A stretch of 32,371 nt of DNA from Sandaracinaceae bacterium (GCA_019694315.1 JAIBCE010000049.1:1-32371); one strand, 5' to 3'; positions 17,118 to 25,775 are shown, counted from the stretch's first letter. Numbers and translations are program-made. The notes: generated from the letters alone by a model not told the origin.

Positions 17118-17165
17118 GCGGGTGACGGGCGCGCGAGCGACGAGGTGACATGATGCGCCCCGCCG

Positions 17166-19631
17166 ATGTCCGAAGGCCCGACCGAAGCGCCCTCGCTCCT
17201 CTCACGCGGCCTCTCGTCGATGGGACGTTTCGTGGTCGCGCGCGCCGGCCTGGTGGTCGCGCTGCTCGTCGGCTCGCTCGTGCCCACGGGCTGGCTCGCG
17301 CTCGATCTCGAGATCCGCGCCTCGTTCCTCGATCTGCTGCCCGCCGACGAGGAGCCCGTGCACCAGCTGCACGAGGTGATCGGGCACGCACGCTCGGCGA
17401 GCGACATCGCGATCGCGATCTCGACCGAGGACCGCGCGATGGCGGAGCGCTACGCGGAGGCCTTCGTGGCGGAGGTGTCGCACGACCCCGAGATCGCGGG
17501 GATCGGCGGGCACATCGACATGGACTGGCTGCTCGATCGCCGCCTGCTCTTCGTGCCCGAGGACGAGCTCGAGTCGCTCGTGTCTCGCGCCGAGGGCGCG
17601 ATCGATCGAGAGCTCCTGCGCCACACCGGCCTCTACATCGATCTCGAGGAGCCGAGCGCCGCGGAGCAGGACGATTCGCAGTCGCTCCTTCGCGAGGTCG
17701 ACGAGGCCGACGATCACGTAGAGCGCGACGAGTGGGTGGTCACCTCGGATGGCCGCTACCTCTGCCTCTGGGCGCTCTTCTCGGGCAACACGGGCGATCT
17801 CGACTTCGGCCGCCACGCGTTCGATCGCGTGCGCGCGATCGACGCGCGCCTCCGCGACGGGACGCGCTTCCCGCGCACGCTCGAGGTGCGCTTCGCCGGG
17901 GGCATCCCCACGCGCGTGGACGACGAGGCCGCGATCCGCAGCGACCTCTCGGTGGCCGGCGTCGTGGGCTTCGTGGCGGTGGTGCTGCTCATCGTGGCCT
18001 CGCTGCGGGCGCCGCGCGCGCTGGTGATCCTCGCGGTGCCGCTCTTCATCGGGCTCGTGTGGACGTTTGCGTTCGCCCGCCTGGCCGTGGGCCACCTCAA
18101 CATCATCAGCGGCTTTCTCTTCTCGATCCTCTCGGGCCTCGGCATCGAGTACGGCATCCACCTCATGCATCGCTTCCGCGAGCTCCGCGACGAGGGCGTC
18201 GCGCTCGAGCCGGCGATCGAGGACCTCGTCGAGAAGACGGGCCGCGCGCTCCTCTCGGGCTCGATGACGAACGCGAGCGTGTTCGGCGTGATCGCCTTCG
18301 CGCAGTTCTCCGGCTTCTCGGAATTCGGCCTCATCGCGGCCGTGGGCCTCGTGCTCACGCTGATCGTCACGATGCTCGGCCTGCCCGCGCTGCTCGTCCT
18401 CTTCGAGCGCTGGAGACCGATCGGCAAGAGCGCCGACGAGGCGATGCAGCACACGCCCCTCCACGTGCCCGACGCGCTGCGCTGGACGATCGTCGTGGGC
18501 GTGCCCGTGCTCTCGATCCTGTCGATCGTGGTGCTCGTCACCGGGCGCGTGCGCTTCGACGGCAACTGGCGCTTGCTCGCCGGCAACAGCGAGACGACGC
18601 AATTCCAGGAGTACCTCCGCCACCACTTCTCCGGGCTCTACACGGGCGGTCTGATCTACGTGCCGCCCGAGACGGAGCTCTCGCGCGTGGTCGAGGTCGT
18701 CGAGGGCGTGCGCGCGGCGCGCCTCGCGCGCGGAGAGCACACCGACGTGGTCGAGATCGACACGCTCGACGAGGCGTTCCCGCCGCCCGAGCGGCAGCGT
18801 GCGCGCGCGGCGATCGCCCTGCGCCTCGGGGAGCAGCTCGCGCGCATTCGCCCCGAGCAGCTCGACGACGCCGGCCGCGAGCGCCTCGCCGAGGGGCAGC
18901 GCGTGGTGGCGGCCGCGCAGCCGATCGCGATCGAGGAGCTGCCGTACGCGCTCGTGGGGCCCTTCGTCACGAACGACGGGCGCGGCTCGATCCTCCACCT
19001 GCGCATGCACGAGACCGACGACGCGAGCACCGACGTGCTCGTGCGCTGGGCCCACGAGGCGCGCGAGATCGTGCGCGCGATCCACGACGCGGGGCTCACG
19101 GCGCCGCTGCTCTCGGAGAACTGGATCGCGGGCGAGATCTTCGAGCGCGTGGCGCGCGACGCGCGCTACCTCCTCGTGGGCACGCTCGCCGCCGTCTTCG
19201 TCGTGCTCCTCCTCGACTTCCGCAAGCCGCTCGTGGCGCTCGGCGTGCTCGGCGCCGTGCTCCTCGGCGTGCTCGGCATCGCGGGCGGCATGTTCGTGAC
19301 GGGCCTCCAGCTCAATTTCATGAACGCCGCGATCCTGCCGGTCTGCGTGGGCATCTCGCTCGACAACGCGATCCACGTCTATCACCGCTGGCGCGAGAGC
19401 GGGCCCGGCTCGATCCCGATGGTGCTGCGCCACACCACGCGCGCGAACGCGCTCGCCTCCACCACGAACCTCCTCGGCTTCGCGGCGCTCGCGCTGACGC
19501 ACCACGAGGGCCTCCGCTCGGTGGCCTGGCTCGCGGTGATCGGCGTGACCGCGACGTACGTGTCCACGACGCTCTGGTTTCCCATGGTGTTCGCGACGAT
19601 CGACGCTCGGCGCGCCAAGCGCGAGGCGTGA
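17166..19631 (+). CDS. RND/MMPL-family exporter
   Basis: 821 residues, inner membrane. It shows the duplicated RND plan. TM1 (about 25-47) is followed by a roughly 210-residue periplasmic loop and a TM2-6 block (about 260-420). TM7 (about 438-460) is followed by a second periplasmic loop to about 660 and a TM8-12 block (about 665-810). The first block contains FSILSGLGIEYGIHLMHRF and the second LPVCVGISLDNAIHVYHRW, the repeated Gly/Asp helix of proton-coupled MMPL and HpnN-like transporters. At about 820 residues it fits the lipid/hopanoid exporter branch better than the roughly 1050-residue drug pumps. No membrane-fusion partner or outer-membrane channel is adjacent. Substrate unknown. Confidence 0.9.
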   Translation: MSEGPTEAPSLLSRGLSSMGRFVVARAGLVVALLVGSLVPTGWLALDLEIRASFLDLLPADEEPVHQLHEVIGHARSASDIAIAISTEDRAMAERYAEAFVAEVSHDPEIAGIGGHIDMDWLLDRRLLFVPEDELESLVSRAEGAIDRELLRHTGLYIDLEEPSAAEQDDSQSLLREVDEADDHVERDEWVVTSDGRYLCLWALFSGNTGDLDFGRHAFDRVRAIDARLRDGTRFPRTLEVRFAGGIPTRVDDEAAIRSDLSVAGVVGFVAVVLLIVASLRAPRALVILAVPLFIGLVWTFAFARLAVGHLNIISGFLFSILSGLGIEYGIHLMHRFRELRDEGVALEPAIEDLVEKTGRALLSGSMTNASVFGVIAFAQFSGFSEFGLIAAVGLVLTLIVTMLGLPALLVLFERWRPIGKSADEAMQHTPLHVPDALRWTIVVGVPVLSILSIVVLVTGRVRFDGNWRLLAGNSETTQFQEYLRHHFSGLYTGGLIYVPPETELSRVVEVVEGVRAARLARGEHTDVVEIDTLDEAFPPPERQRARAAIALRLGEQLARIRPEQLDDAGRERLAEGQRVVAAAQPIAIEELPYALVGPFVTNDGRGSILHLRMHETDDASTDVLVRWAHEAREIVRAIHDAGLTAPLLSENWIAGEIFERVARDARYLLVGTLAAVFVVLLLDFRKPLVALGVLGAVLLGVLGIAGGMFVTGLQLNFMNAAILPVCVGISLDNAIHVYHRWRESGPGSIPMVLRHTTRANALASTTNLLGFAALALTHHEGLRSVAWLAVIGVTATYVSTTLWFPMVFATIDARRAKREA

Positions 19632-19665
19632 GCGCCGGAGCTCCGACGCAAGCCCCGCCTCGCGA

Positions 19666-19671
19666 TACGAT
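19666..19671 (+). promoter_or_regulatory. -10 box for a leaderless transcript
   Basis: TACGAT lies 6 nt before the ATG at 19678. CCGACG at 19643-19648, 17 bp upstream, is a possible -35. Confidence 0.5.
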
Positions 19672-19677
19672 GGCCGG

Positions 19678-20220
19678 ATGTGGCTCCGCGTGGTGATGGT
19701 CGCCTTCGTCCTCGCCTTCGTTCTCTCGCCCTCGGGGCAGCGCGCGCGTGCCGACGCGCTCGAGCCGCCCCCGACGGATTGCCCGGAGGGCTCGATCGGC
19801 TCGAGCAGTCGACGCGGTGGGCGCTGCGAGCTGGCGGGCTGCGAGGGAGGCTGCCTCGGCAACGGCTTCGGTGGGCCGCCGCTCGTCTGCTCGGGCGGCG
19901 AGATCGCGCTCTGCGTGGACACCGTTCATTACCCCGCCGAGACGGTGCAGCTCGGCCCGCGCACGATGGACTATCCCGAGGAGACCTGGAACGTGGTCGT
20001 CGGTCCGTGCGCGAGCGATGGGAGCTGTGCGCGCGGACGGTGCGTGCGACAGCGCGCGTGCGTGCCCGAGTCTTCCCCGCGTGCGCATGGCGGCCTGTGT
20101 GCGGCGAGCTCGGCGCGGCAGGCAGGCGGGGGTGAGGTCGCCGCGCTCGCGGTGCTCGGCGCGCTCGTCCTCGCGCGCCGCCGCCGTGGGGTCGGCGGCG
20201 AGTCTCGCCGCGATCGTTGA
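19678..20220 (+). CDS. Secreted Cys-rich protein with MYXO-CTERM-like tail
   Basis: 180 residues. A signal peptide (1 to about 25, RARA-DA) is followed by a short mature region with about 13 cysteines, no known domain, and one CASDGSCARGRC stretch that echoes the cysteine modules of the lipoproteins at 4714 and 5869. The C-terminus has a cysteine (C141), a Gly-rich spacer, a hydrophobic helix (154-166) and RRRR (167-170). That is the tripartite layout of MYXO-CTERM sorting signals, which a rhombosortase- or CPBP-like myxosortase is thought to process. The tail after the Arg cluster (GVGGESRRDR) is longer than usual. Function unknown; surface display is inferred. Confidence 0.82.
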   Translation: MWLRVVMVAFVLAFVLSPSGQRARADALEPPPTDCPEGSIGSSSRRGGRCELAGCEGGCLGNGFGGPPLVCSGGEIALCVDTVHYPAETVQLGPRTMDYPEETWNVVVGPCASDGSCARGRCVRQRACVPESSPRAHGGLCAASSARQAGGGEVAALAVLGALVLARRRRGVGGESRRDR

Positions 20221-20258
20221 GTCCCACCGCCGTCCTCTGACACCATCGCCCCCTTTCG

Positions 20259-21671
20259 ATGACGGACTCCACGCCGGCGCCCGCGACCCCCGCGACCACG
20301 TTCCCCGTGTGCTCGTTCAAGCGCGTCTTCGACACCGAGCCCGAGCAAGAGGTGCTGACGCTCGCGGAGCTCGTCGCGTGCTTTCGTCGCTTCGAGCTCA
20401 AGCCGCAGCTGCACGCCAAGATCGAGCGCGAGTGTTCCCGCATCGATCGCGCCCTCGAGCAAGCGCTCGCGGGAGAGGCCAACGCGGGCGAGCGCGTCTC
20501 GTTGATCCGCGAGGTGGGCGAGCAAGCGCGCGCGCGAGGCGACGATCCCCGACCTGCGATGCGGGCCAAGGCCGAGGAGCTCAAGCACTACGCGCGCAAG
20601 GACGCGAAGAAGGATCTCCGCCTCTGGTCGCCCGCGAAGTACGCCGACGGCTGGAAGGAGCGGGGCAGCGAGGGCGTCACGCACCTCTCGTGTCTGGTCC
20701 TCGACTACGACGCCGGCGTGCGCATCCCCGAGGCCACGAGCGTGTGGAACGACTTCTTCCACATGGTCCACACCACGTGGTCGCATACGCCGGAGCACCC
20801 GAAATTCAGGGTGATCCTGCCGCTCGCGGTGGCGTGCCCGGCCAGCGAATTCGAGAAGCTCTGGGCCTGGGCCCACGCGCGCACCGGGGGCGACATCGAT
20901 CGCCAGCTCTCCGGCATCGCGGCCACCTACGCGCTGCCCGTGGTGCCGTCGGTGGAGGCCCCGCGCGACGCGGGCAGTCACCCCGGTCCCCTCCTCGATC
21001 CGCGCGAGCTCGGCCTCGGCATCGAGGTCGGCGAGATCCTCCGCCTGCCGATCAGCCACGCGAAGCCGTCGCGCATGCTGGGCGATCCCGACAAGGAGTA
21101 CGTCGTCCACCAGAGCGCCGAGGCCGTGTACGTGTACGACGATCTCGACGAGGACGAGGTGTGGAGCCTCGATCGAGAGCGCGCGAGCATGGTGCACGAG
21201 CGCGTGTCGGGCGCTCCGCCACAGGCGCCCGTGATCGCTCGACACGACAGCCACTTCCCGATCGCGCCGCGGCCACGCACGCGCAGGCGAACGCTCGTCG
21301 TCGACTTCGACGGCGTGCTGCACTCCTACTCGTCGGGCTGGAAGGGGCCGACCTCGATCCCCGATCCGCCGGTGGAGGGCGCGCTCTCGTTCCTCGAGCG
21401 TGCGACGCAGCGCTTCGAGGTGGCAGTGCTCTCGTCGCGCTCCCGTGAGGCGGGCGGCATCGACGCCATGAAGAAGTGGCTCCTCGAGCACGGGCTCGAT
21501 CCGCTCGTGCTCGGACAGCTGCGCTTCCCGCGGACCAAGCCGCCTGCGCACGTGTACCTCGACGATCGAGGCTGGCGCTTCGACGGCGTCTTCCCCTCGC
21601 TCGAGGCGATCGAGGCCTTCGAGCCCTGGCACAAGCGCGACCCACAAGAGGGCGAGCCCGACGATCCGTGA
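20259..21671 (+). CDS. Primase-like (AEP) domain fused to HAD phosphatase
   Basis: 470 residues. The central region resembles mobile-element archaeo-eukaryotic primases: LVLDYD (D149, D151), TTWSHTPEHPKFRVILPL (172-189, carrying the His and Arg motifs) and GGDIDRQLS with a further acid at D212 or D214, ending TYALP. The C-terminal part (about 344-445) is a HAD domain. It has the nucleophile motif VVDFDGVLH (D349, D351), LSSRS (S392/S393), TKPP (K427) and YLDD (D435, D436). It is closest in style to the HAD domains of nucleic-acid-repair phosphatases. The N-terminal about 140 residues are helical and unassigned. The gene is stand-alone with no phage genes beside it. A role in priming or processing damaged DNA ends is inference. 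No clear ribosome site or TANNNT box is near the ATG. I know of no described protein with this exact pairing. Confidence 0.85.
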   Translation: MTDSTPAPATPATTFPVCSFKRVFDTEPEQEVLTLAELVACFRRFELKPQLHAKIERECSRIDRALEQALAGEANAGERVSLIREVGEQARARGDDPRPAMRAKAEELKHYARKDAKKDLRLWSPAKYADGWKERGSEGVTHLSCLVLDYDAGVRIPEATSVWNDFFHMVHTTWSHTPEHPKFRVILPLAVACPASEFEKLWAWAHARTGGDIDRQLSGIAATYALPVVPSVEAPRDAGSHPGPLLDPRELGLGIEVGEILRLPISHAKPSRMLGDPDKEYVVHQSAEAVYVYDDLDEDEVWSLDRERASMVHERVSGAPPQAPVIARHDSHFPIAPRPRTRRRTLVVDFDGVLHSYSSGWKGPTSIPDPPVEGALSFLERATQRFEVAVLSSRSREAGGIDAMKKWLLEHGLDPLVLGQLRFPRTKPPAHVYLDDRGWRFDGVFPSLEAIEAFEPWHKRDPQEGEPDDP

Positions 21672-21683
21672 GGGCCTCGCGCG

Positions 21684-21689
21684 TACACT
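21684..21689 (+). promoter_or_regulatory. -10 box for a leaderless transcript
   Basis: TACACT lies 7 nt before the GTG at 21697. It is only about 12 bp beyond the stop of the preceding gene, so this gene probably has its own promoter despite the close spacing. Confidence 0.45.
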
Positions 21690-21696
21690 CGACCTC

Positions 21697-23058
21697 GTGA
21701 TCCGCGAGGCCGTCCTGCGCTCCCTCGGTGTCGTCCGCGTGCACCCGTGGGTGATGCTCGCGCTCGGCTTCGCCCTGGTGCTCGCGGTGGCCTCGACGTT
21801 CACGGGCCTCGGGCTCGTGCTGGTGCCGTGGTTCGTCTGCGAGCTCATCGCGCTCGCGCTCGGCGCCTCGGGCGTACCGCTCCGGCCACGCGGTCTCGCG
21901 TGGGTGCAGGCCGCGCTCATGGTGCTCGCGAGCGGCGTGCTCTTCGGCTCCGTCGTGATCCTCGCGGCGCTGGTCTTCGGGCCCGATCTCGCCACGGTCG
22001 ATCGCGGCGCGGTGCTGCCCTGGGATCAGTCGCTCCTGCGCATGGCTGGCATCGTCGCCATCTCGCTCGTGTCGCTCGCGTACGTGCTGCCGTTCGTGCA
22101 CGTGCCCGCGATCCTCGTCGAGCGCGGGGGTCCGTTCGGCACGGCGGTGCTCGAGAGCATGCTCCTCGTGCGTCGCGTGGGCGTGCTCGCGAGCTTCCGC
22201 CTCGTGCTCGTCGCCGCCTCCTTCGCGCTCCTGCCCGCCATCGTGGCGGCGATGGTCGCGGCCCGGTGGATCGATCGCGCCTCGACGCCGCTCGGCGTGC
22301 TCGCGAGCGCGCCGCTGCTCCTCTTCTCGCTGCCGGTGGGGCTCGGCGTGCTTGCGCAGGGCTACCTCCTCGCCCGTCACCTCCTGCCCGCGCGGCACTT
22401 GGTCCATCGCGCGAAGCTGGCTTGGACCACCTTGGTCTTCCTCGCGCTGGGCGTGCTCGCGCCCGTGGCGGGCCTCGTGCTCCTCCTCGTGGCCTGCGCG
22501 CTTCCGGCGCCGCTCCTCCATGGCGCGCCGCCGGCCGATGCGGTCGAGCTGGCTTCCTTCGGCGAGGGCGAGCACCTCGTGCCGAGCTCGACGCTGCGCC
22601 TGCGCGTCGCGCCGGAGCGGGTGTCGGTGCGCCCTGCGATCGACGACGAGGACATCGTGCTCTCGACGCCGGCGAGCCGCCGTGGCGCGCGTCCGCTCAC
22701 GCGCGTCGTCGTCCACGCCGCCGGGGACCTCTACGTGATCGAGCTCTGGTCCCGAGCGCGTCGCGAGGGCCATGCCCTCGTCACGGGCTCCGGGCTGCGC
22801 GTGGACGACACCGTGCACCGCGCGCTCGACGAGCGGATGGGCGTGTGGCGCGCGCTCGTGTTCGGCCCGACCTTCCTCGTGATCGCGCTCCTCGTGATCG
22901 CGGCGCTCGGGCCGCTCGCGGAGACGCGAGCGCAGGCACCGGCCGACGAACGCGAGGTCGCGAGGGTCGAGCGGCGCGTGCACCACATCGGGCTCGTGCT
23001 CCTGCCGCTGGCCGCGCTCGTCGTCGCGCTCGGAGCCCTCGCGGTCGCGGGCCTCTGA
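21697..23058 (+). CDS. Polytopic membrane protein of unknown function
   Basis: 453 residues with a GTG start. About six or seven hydrophobic helices lie in the first 270 residues. A soluble segment follows (about 275-380, with PSSTLRLRVAPERVSVRP and HAAGDLYVIELWSR, beta-rich). Two more helices come at about 383-405 and 430-453. The helical part resembles the glycerophosphoryl diester phosphodiesterase membrane-domain or DUF-type families with paired helices. I cannot assign it. It lies between the AEP-HAD gene and serS, and neither suggests a role. Confidence 0.8.
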   Translation: MIREAVLRSLGVVRVHPWVMLALGFALVLAVASTFTGLGLVLVPWFVCELIALALGASGVPLRPRGLAWVQAALMVLASGVLFGSVVILAALVFGPDLATVDRGAVLPWDQSLLRMAGIVAISLVSLAYVLPFVHVPAILVERGGPFGTAVLESMLLVRRVGVLASFRLVLVAASFALLPAIVAAMVAARWIDRASTPLGVLASAPLLLFSLPVGLGVLAQGYLLARHLLPARHLVHRAKLAWTTLVFLALGVLAPVAGLVLLLVACALPAPLLHGAPPADAVELASFGEGEHLVPSSTLRLRVAPERVSVRPAIDDEDIVLSTPASRRGARPLTRVVVHAAGDLYVIELWSRARREGHALVTGSGLRVDDTVHRALDERMGVWRALVFGPTFLVIALLVIAALGPLAETRAQAPADEREVARVERRVHHIGLVLLPLAALVVALGALAVAGL

Positions 23059-23131
23059 CCGGACGAGCCGCCCACGGGCCGCGGCGCGTCAGACTTTCCG
23101 CGCTCGTGGATCGCGGTATAGACGGCCCACC

Positions 23132-24457
23132 ATGCTCGACCTCCGCTACGTCACCGAGAACCTCGACGAAGTCCGCGCGCAGATCGCGCGTCGCTCGGAC
23201 AAGTACGCGCCCCTCCTCGACGAGGTGGCCAAGCTCGCCGTGGAGCGCCGCGCGGCGCTCACCGAGCTCGAGCGCCTGCGCGCGGTGCGCAACGAGGCGA
23301 GCACGGCCATGGCGAAGCTCGACAAGAAGAGCGCGGAGTTCGCGCAGAAGCGCGACGAGCTGAAGGCCTCGGGCGATCGCGCCAAGGAGCTCGAGGCGCG
23401 GGACAAGGCCCTCGAGAGCGAGCTCGAGGCGCTCGTGCTCGGCGTGCCGAACATCCCCGACGCGTCCACGCCGGATGGCAAGGACGAGCACGACAACGTG
23501 GTGGTGAAGGTGTGGGGCGACAAGCCCAGCTACGCGTTCACGCCCAAGGATCACGCCGATCTCGGGGTGGCCCTGGGCATCCTCGACTTCGAGCGCGCGG
23601 CGAAGATCTCCGGCGCGCGCTTCACGGTGCTGCTCGGCGCGGCGGCGCGGCTCGAGCGCGCGCTCCTCTCGTTCATGATGGACGTGCACGCGAACGAGCA
23701 CGGCTATCAGGAGATCTGGCCGCCCGCGCTGGTGCTCCCGAGCGCGATGCGCGGCACGGGCCAGCTGCCGAAGTTCGCCGCCGACATGTTCAAGACCGAG
23801 CGCACCAAGCTCGACGAGAGCGCGAGCCCCGAGGAGCGCGAGGCCAACGATCTCTACCTCGCGCCCACGGCCGAGGTGCCCGTGACGAATTTCCACGGTG
23901 ACGAGATCTTCGACGGTGCCGAGCTACCCAAGGCCTACGTGGCCTACACGGCGTGCTTCCGCGCCGAGGCCGGAAGCTACGGCAAGGACACCAAGGGGCT
24001 CATCCGCCAGCACCAGTTCGACAAGATCGAGCTCGTGCGCTTCTGCAAGGCGGGGGAGGGCCCCGAGCAGCTCGAGCAGCTGCGCGGTCACGCCGAGAGG
24101 ATCCTCGAGAAGCTCGGCCTGCATTACCGCACCGTGCAGCTCTGCGCGGGCGACATGGGCTTCGGGGCCAAGAAGTGCTTCGACCTCGAGGTGTGGCTGC
24201 CGGGCCAGAACGCGTACCGCGAGATCTCGAGCTGCAGCTGGTTCGGGGACTTCCAGGCGCGCCGCGCGAAGATCCGCTACCGCGACGAGCCCAAGGGAAA
24301 GCCCCAGCTCGCGCACACGCTGAACGGCTCGGGCCTCGCGATCGGTCGCACGCTCGTCGCGATCCTCGAGCAGTACCAGGAGGCCGACGGCAGCGTGCGC
24401 GTGCCCGAGGTGCTGCGCCCTTACATGGGCGGCCTCGAGCGCATCACCAAGCGCTGA
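23132..24457 (+). CDS. serS: Seryl-tRNA synthetase
   Basis: 441 residues. It charges tRNA-Ser (and tRNA-Sec where present) with serine in the cytoplasm. The N-terminus (MLDLRYVTENLDEVR) and the long Lys/Glu/Ala-rich coiled-coil arm (about 27-105) are typical. So are class II motif 2 (FRAEAGSYGKDTKGLIRQHQF, around 272-290), the serine-pocket segment TAEVPVTN, and motif 3 (NGSGLAIGRTLVAILE, around 397-412). Length is slightly above the usual 420-430. TATAGA at 23117-23122 lies 9 nt before the ATG. Confidence 0.98.
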   Translation: MLDLRYVTENLDEVRAQIARRSDKYAPLLDEVAKLAVERRAALTELERLRAVRNEASTAMAKLDKKSAEFAQKRDELKASGDRAKELEARDKALESELEALVLGVPNIPDASTPDGKDEHDNVVVKVWGDKPSYAFTPKDHADLGVALGILDFERAAKISGARFTVLLGAAARLERALLSFMMDVHANEHGYQEIWPPALVLPSAMRGTGQLPKFAADMFKTERTKLDESASPEEREANDLYLAPTAEVPVTNFHGDEIFDGAELPKAYVAYTACFRAEAGSYGKDTKGLIRQHQFDKIELVRFCKAGEGPEQLEQLRGHAERILEKLGLHYRTVQLCAGDMGFGAKKCFDLEVWLPGQNAYREISSCSWFGDFQARRAKIRYRDEPKGKPQLAHTLNGSGLAIGRTLVAILEQYQEADGSVRVPEVLRPYMGGLERITKR

Positions 24458-24480
24458 GCGACGACCTCCGAGGATCTTCT

Positions 24481-24494
24481 CGCGGCCTGCCGCG
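24481..24494 (+). terminator. Weak hairpin after serS
   Basis: A 5-bp stem CGCGG/CCGCG with a CCTG loop, 23 nt past the serS stop. It has no T-run. It is the only terminator-like structure I see in the 60-bp gap before the hipA remnant. Confidence 0.25.
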
Positions 24495-24517
24495 ATCGAG
24501 GCGCCCGACGACGCGGC

Positions 24518-25346
24518 TCAACCGGAGGAGAGGCTCGTGCACTGCAAGGCGCGCTTCGTGATCGCGGTCGCGAGCTCCCCGACGAGCGGGGTGTCCAGAC
24601 CGTCGTCGCGTAGCTGTTGGGCCAAGGGCTCCGCCTCGCGAGCAACGCTCGCGGCCAGATCACGGAAGCGGGCGAGCGTCTGTTGCTCGTCGAGTCGGAT
24701 CTCGGTGGCGAGCTTCGCGATGTGACGCGCGCTGCGCGAGGCGCAGGCAGAAGTGCTCGTTCTCCGCGAATCCTTCGAAGCCCACGCCGGGAGGCTTGAG
24801 GATGTGCGTCGTGGGCGTCCGGCCGTAGGGCACGCCCCAGCGCGATCCGTCGCGGTGGAGCGCGATCTTGGGCTGTGCGCCGGCGAGGCTGAACTGGCCC
24901 TTGTCACGCGCTGTGCGCGTCTGGCTGGGGTCCACGCGGATGGCCGCGACGCGCCGCTCCACGTCGCTCGATGTCAGCCACTGCACGCCGCGGCTCGAGT
25001 CGCGCGTGGCCTCGTGGCGGTCCGGCGACACGATCTGGAATGCGCCAGGGCAGTCCTCGCCGACATGCGCGAGCAGCCTGAACGCGTTGCGTGAGGACAC
25101 CTGGAACTGCTTGCCCCAGCGCTCGAGGACGAGCTCGTTGTCCGGGAGGAGGCCCCAGAGAAACGGGTCGACCTGCTCGTGGCCGTGCTCGCGCTTGGAG
25201 AGAGGCAAGGATAGAGAGAGCGCGATGGCGCCGCCAAACGCTCGCCAAGCGTCCTCGTAGCGGAGTGTCGTTCGCCCATCGGCCTGCTCCAGCGTGCCGG
25301 CCACGGTGCCGCCATCGTGCACGAGCAGGAGTGTCGCAGGGCTCAT
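24518..25346 (-). pseudogene. hipA: hipA toxin kinase, internal deletion and frame change
   Basis: The 5' part reads as a normal HipA N-terminus for about 204 residues: LLPDN (67-70 region), NAFRLLAHVGEDCPGAFQ, the Ser-bearing FSLAGAQPKIAL, HILKPP with the ATP lysine, and NEHFCLRLA. At about position 24734 the homology stops. The next HipA-like sequence is the C-terminal tail (RHIAKLATEIRLDEQQ to the stop at 24518), in a different frame. The segment that should carry the catalytic Asp and Mg-binding Asp is absent, roughly 130-150 residues by comparison with the usual 410-440. The kinase must be inactive. Any product in the first frame would be a truncated N-lobe with a nonsense tail. The ATG at 25346 shares ATGA with the hipB stop, the normal hipBA arrangement. 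Confidence 0.82.
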
Positions 25347-25741
25347 GCGCGCTTCCCTCGCCGAGCTGCCGATGGTCGCGCGGCCGGCGTCGATGACGTC
25401 ACGGTGCGCCTCGCGGTGGTGCGAGAGGTGGTGGCCGGCGCGCCGGTCCCCGCGGAGGCGATGGGGGTGTGGGCGCGCGCGAGGACGGCGTCGAGATCGA
25501 TCGAGCCGACCCCGAGGTCCGCGGTCGGCATGGAGTCGGCTTCCACGCGGAGGGTGAGGCCGACGGCGGCCAGCGCGCGCAGCACCAGGCCGAGGGCGAG
25601 CGTGGGCTTGCCGCGCTCGAGGTCCACGACCCACTGACGGCTCGTGCTCGTCGCCACCGCCAGCTGTGCCTGGGACATGCCACGCGCGAGCCGGTGCTCA
25701 CGGACGAGCGAGCCGACGTCTTGGGTCGTGCGAGCGTGCAT
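25343..25741 (-). CDS. hipB: HipB-like XRE antitoxin/repressor
   Basis: 132 residues. An XRE helix-turn-helix spans about 10-60 (VREHRLARGMSQAQLAVA, then SRQWVVDLERGKPTLALG), followed by VLRALAAVGLTLRVEA, the usual HipB core ending. About 60 residues of Asp/Ala/Thr/Arg-rich, probably disordered, tail follow, longer than in E. coli HipB. It should bind the three palindromes upstream of its own promoter. In intact loci it also neutralises HipA; here the partner is broken, so repression of its own operon is the likely remaining role. The reading frame is intact. Confidence 0.88.
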   Translation of the reverse strand: MHARTTQDVGSLVREHRLARGMSQAQLAVATSTSRQWVVDLERGKPTLALGLVLRALAAVGLTLRVEADSMPTADLGVGSIDLDAVLARAHTPIASAGTGAPATTSRTTARRTVTSSTPAARPSAARRGKRA

Positions 25742-25746
25742 GCGGC

Positions 25747-25775
25747 AGCATATCCGTGTCGTCGATCGGCGACAA
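25747..25775 (-). promoter_or_regulatory. hipB promoter
   Basis: On the minus strand: -35 TTGTCG (25775-25770), a 17-bp spacer, -10 TATGCT (25752-25747), then 5 nt to the hipB ATG at 25741. The transcript is therefore leaderless. Operator 1 overlaps the -35 box and fills most of the spacer, so bound HipB would block RNA polymerase. This is the best-formed vegetative promoter in the window. Confidence 0.7.
25757..25774. promoter_or_regulatory. HipB operator O1
   Basis: TGTCGTCGATCGGCGACA, an 18-bp palindrome with one mismatched pair. It lies between the -35 and -10 of the hipB promoter. Confidence 0.7.

Noticed and set aside
17202..19922. 906-codon minus-strand open frame opposite the RND exporter
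   Set aside because: His/Arg/Glu/Asp-rich translation without domains or a signal; the plus strand encodes a full 12-helix transporter.
24660..25634. hipA starting upstream at 25634
   Set aside because: The conserved HipA N-terminus begins at the ATG at 25346, which overlaps the hipB stop in the usual way; residues before it are hipB shadow.
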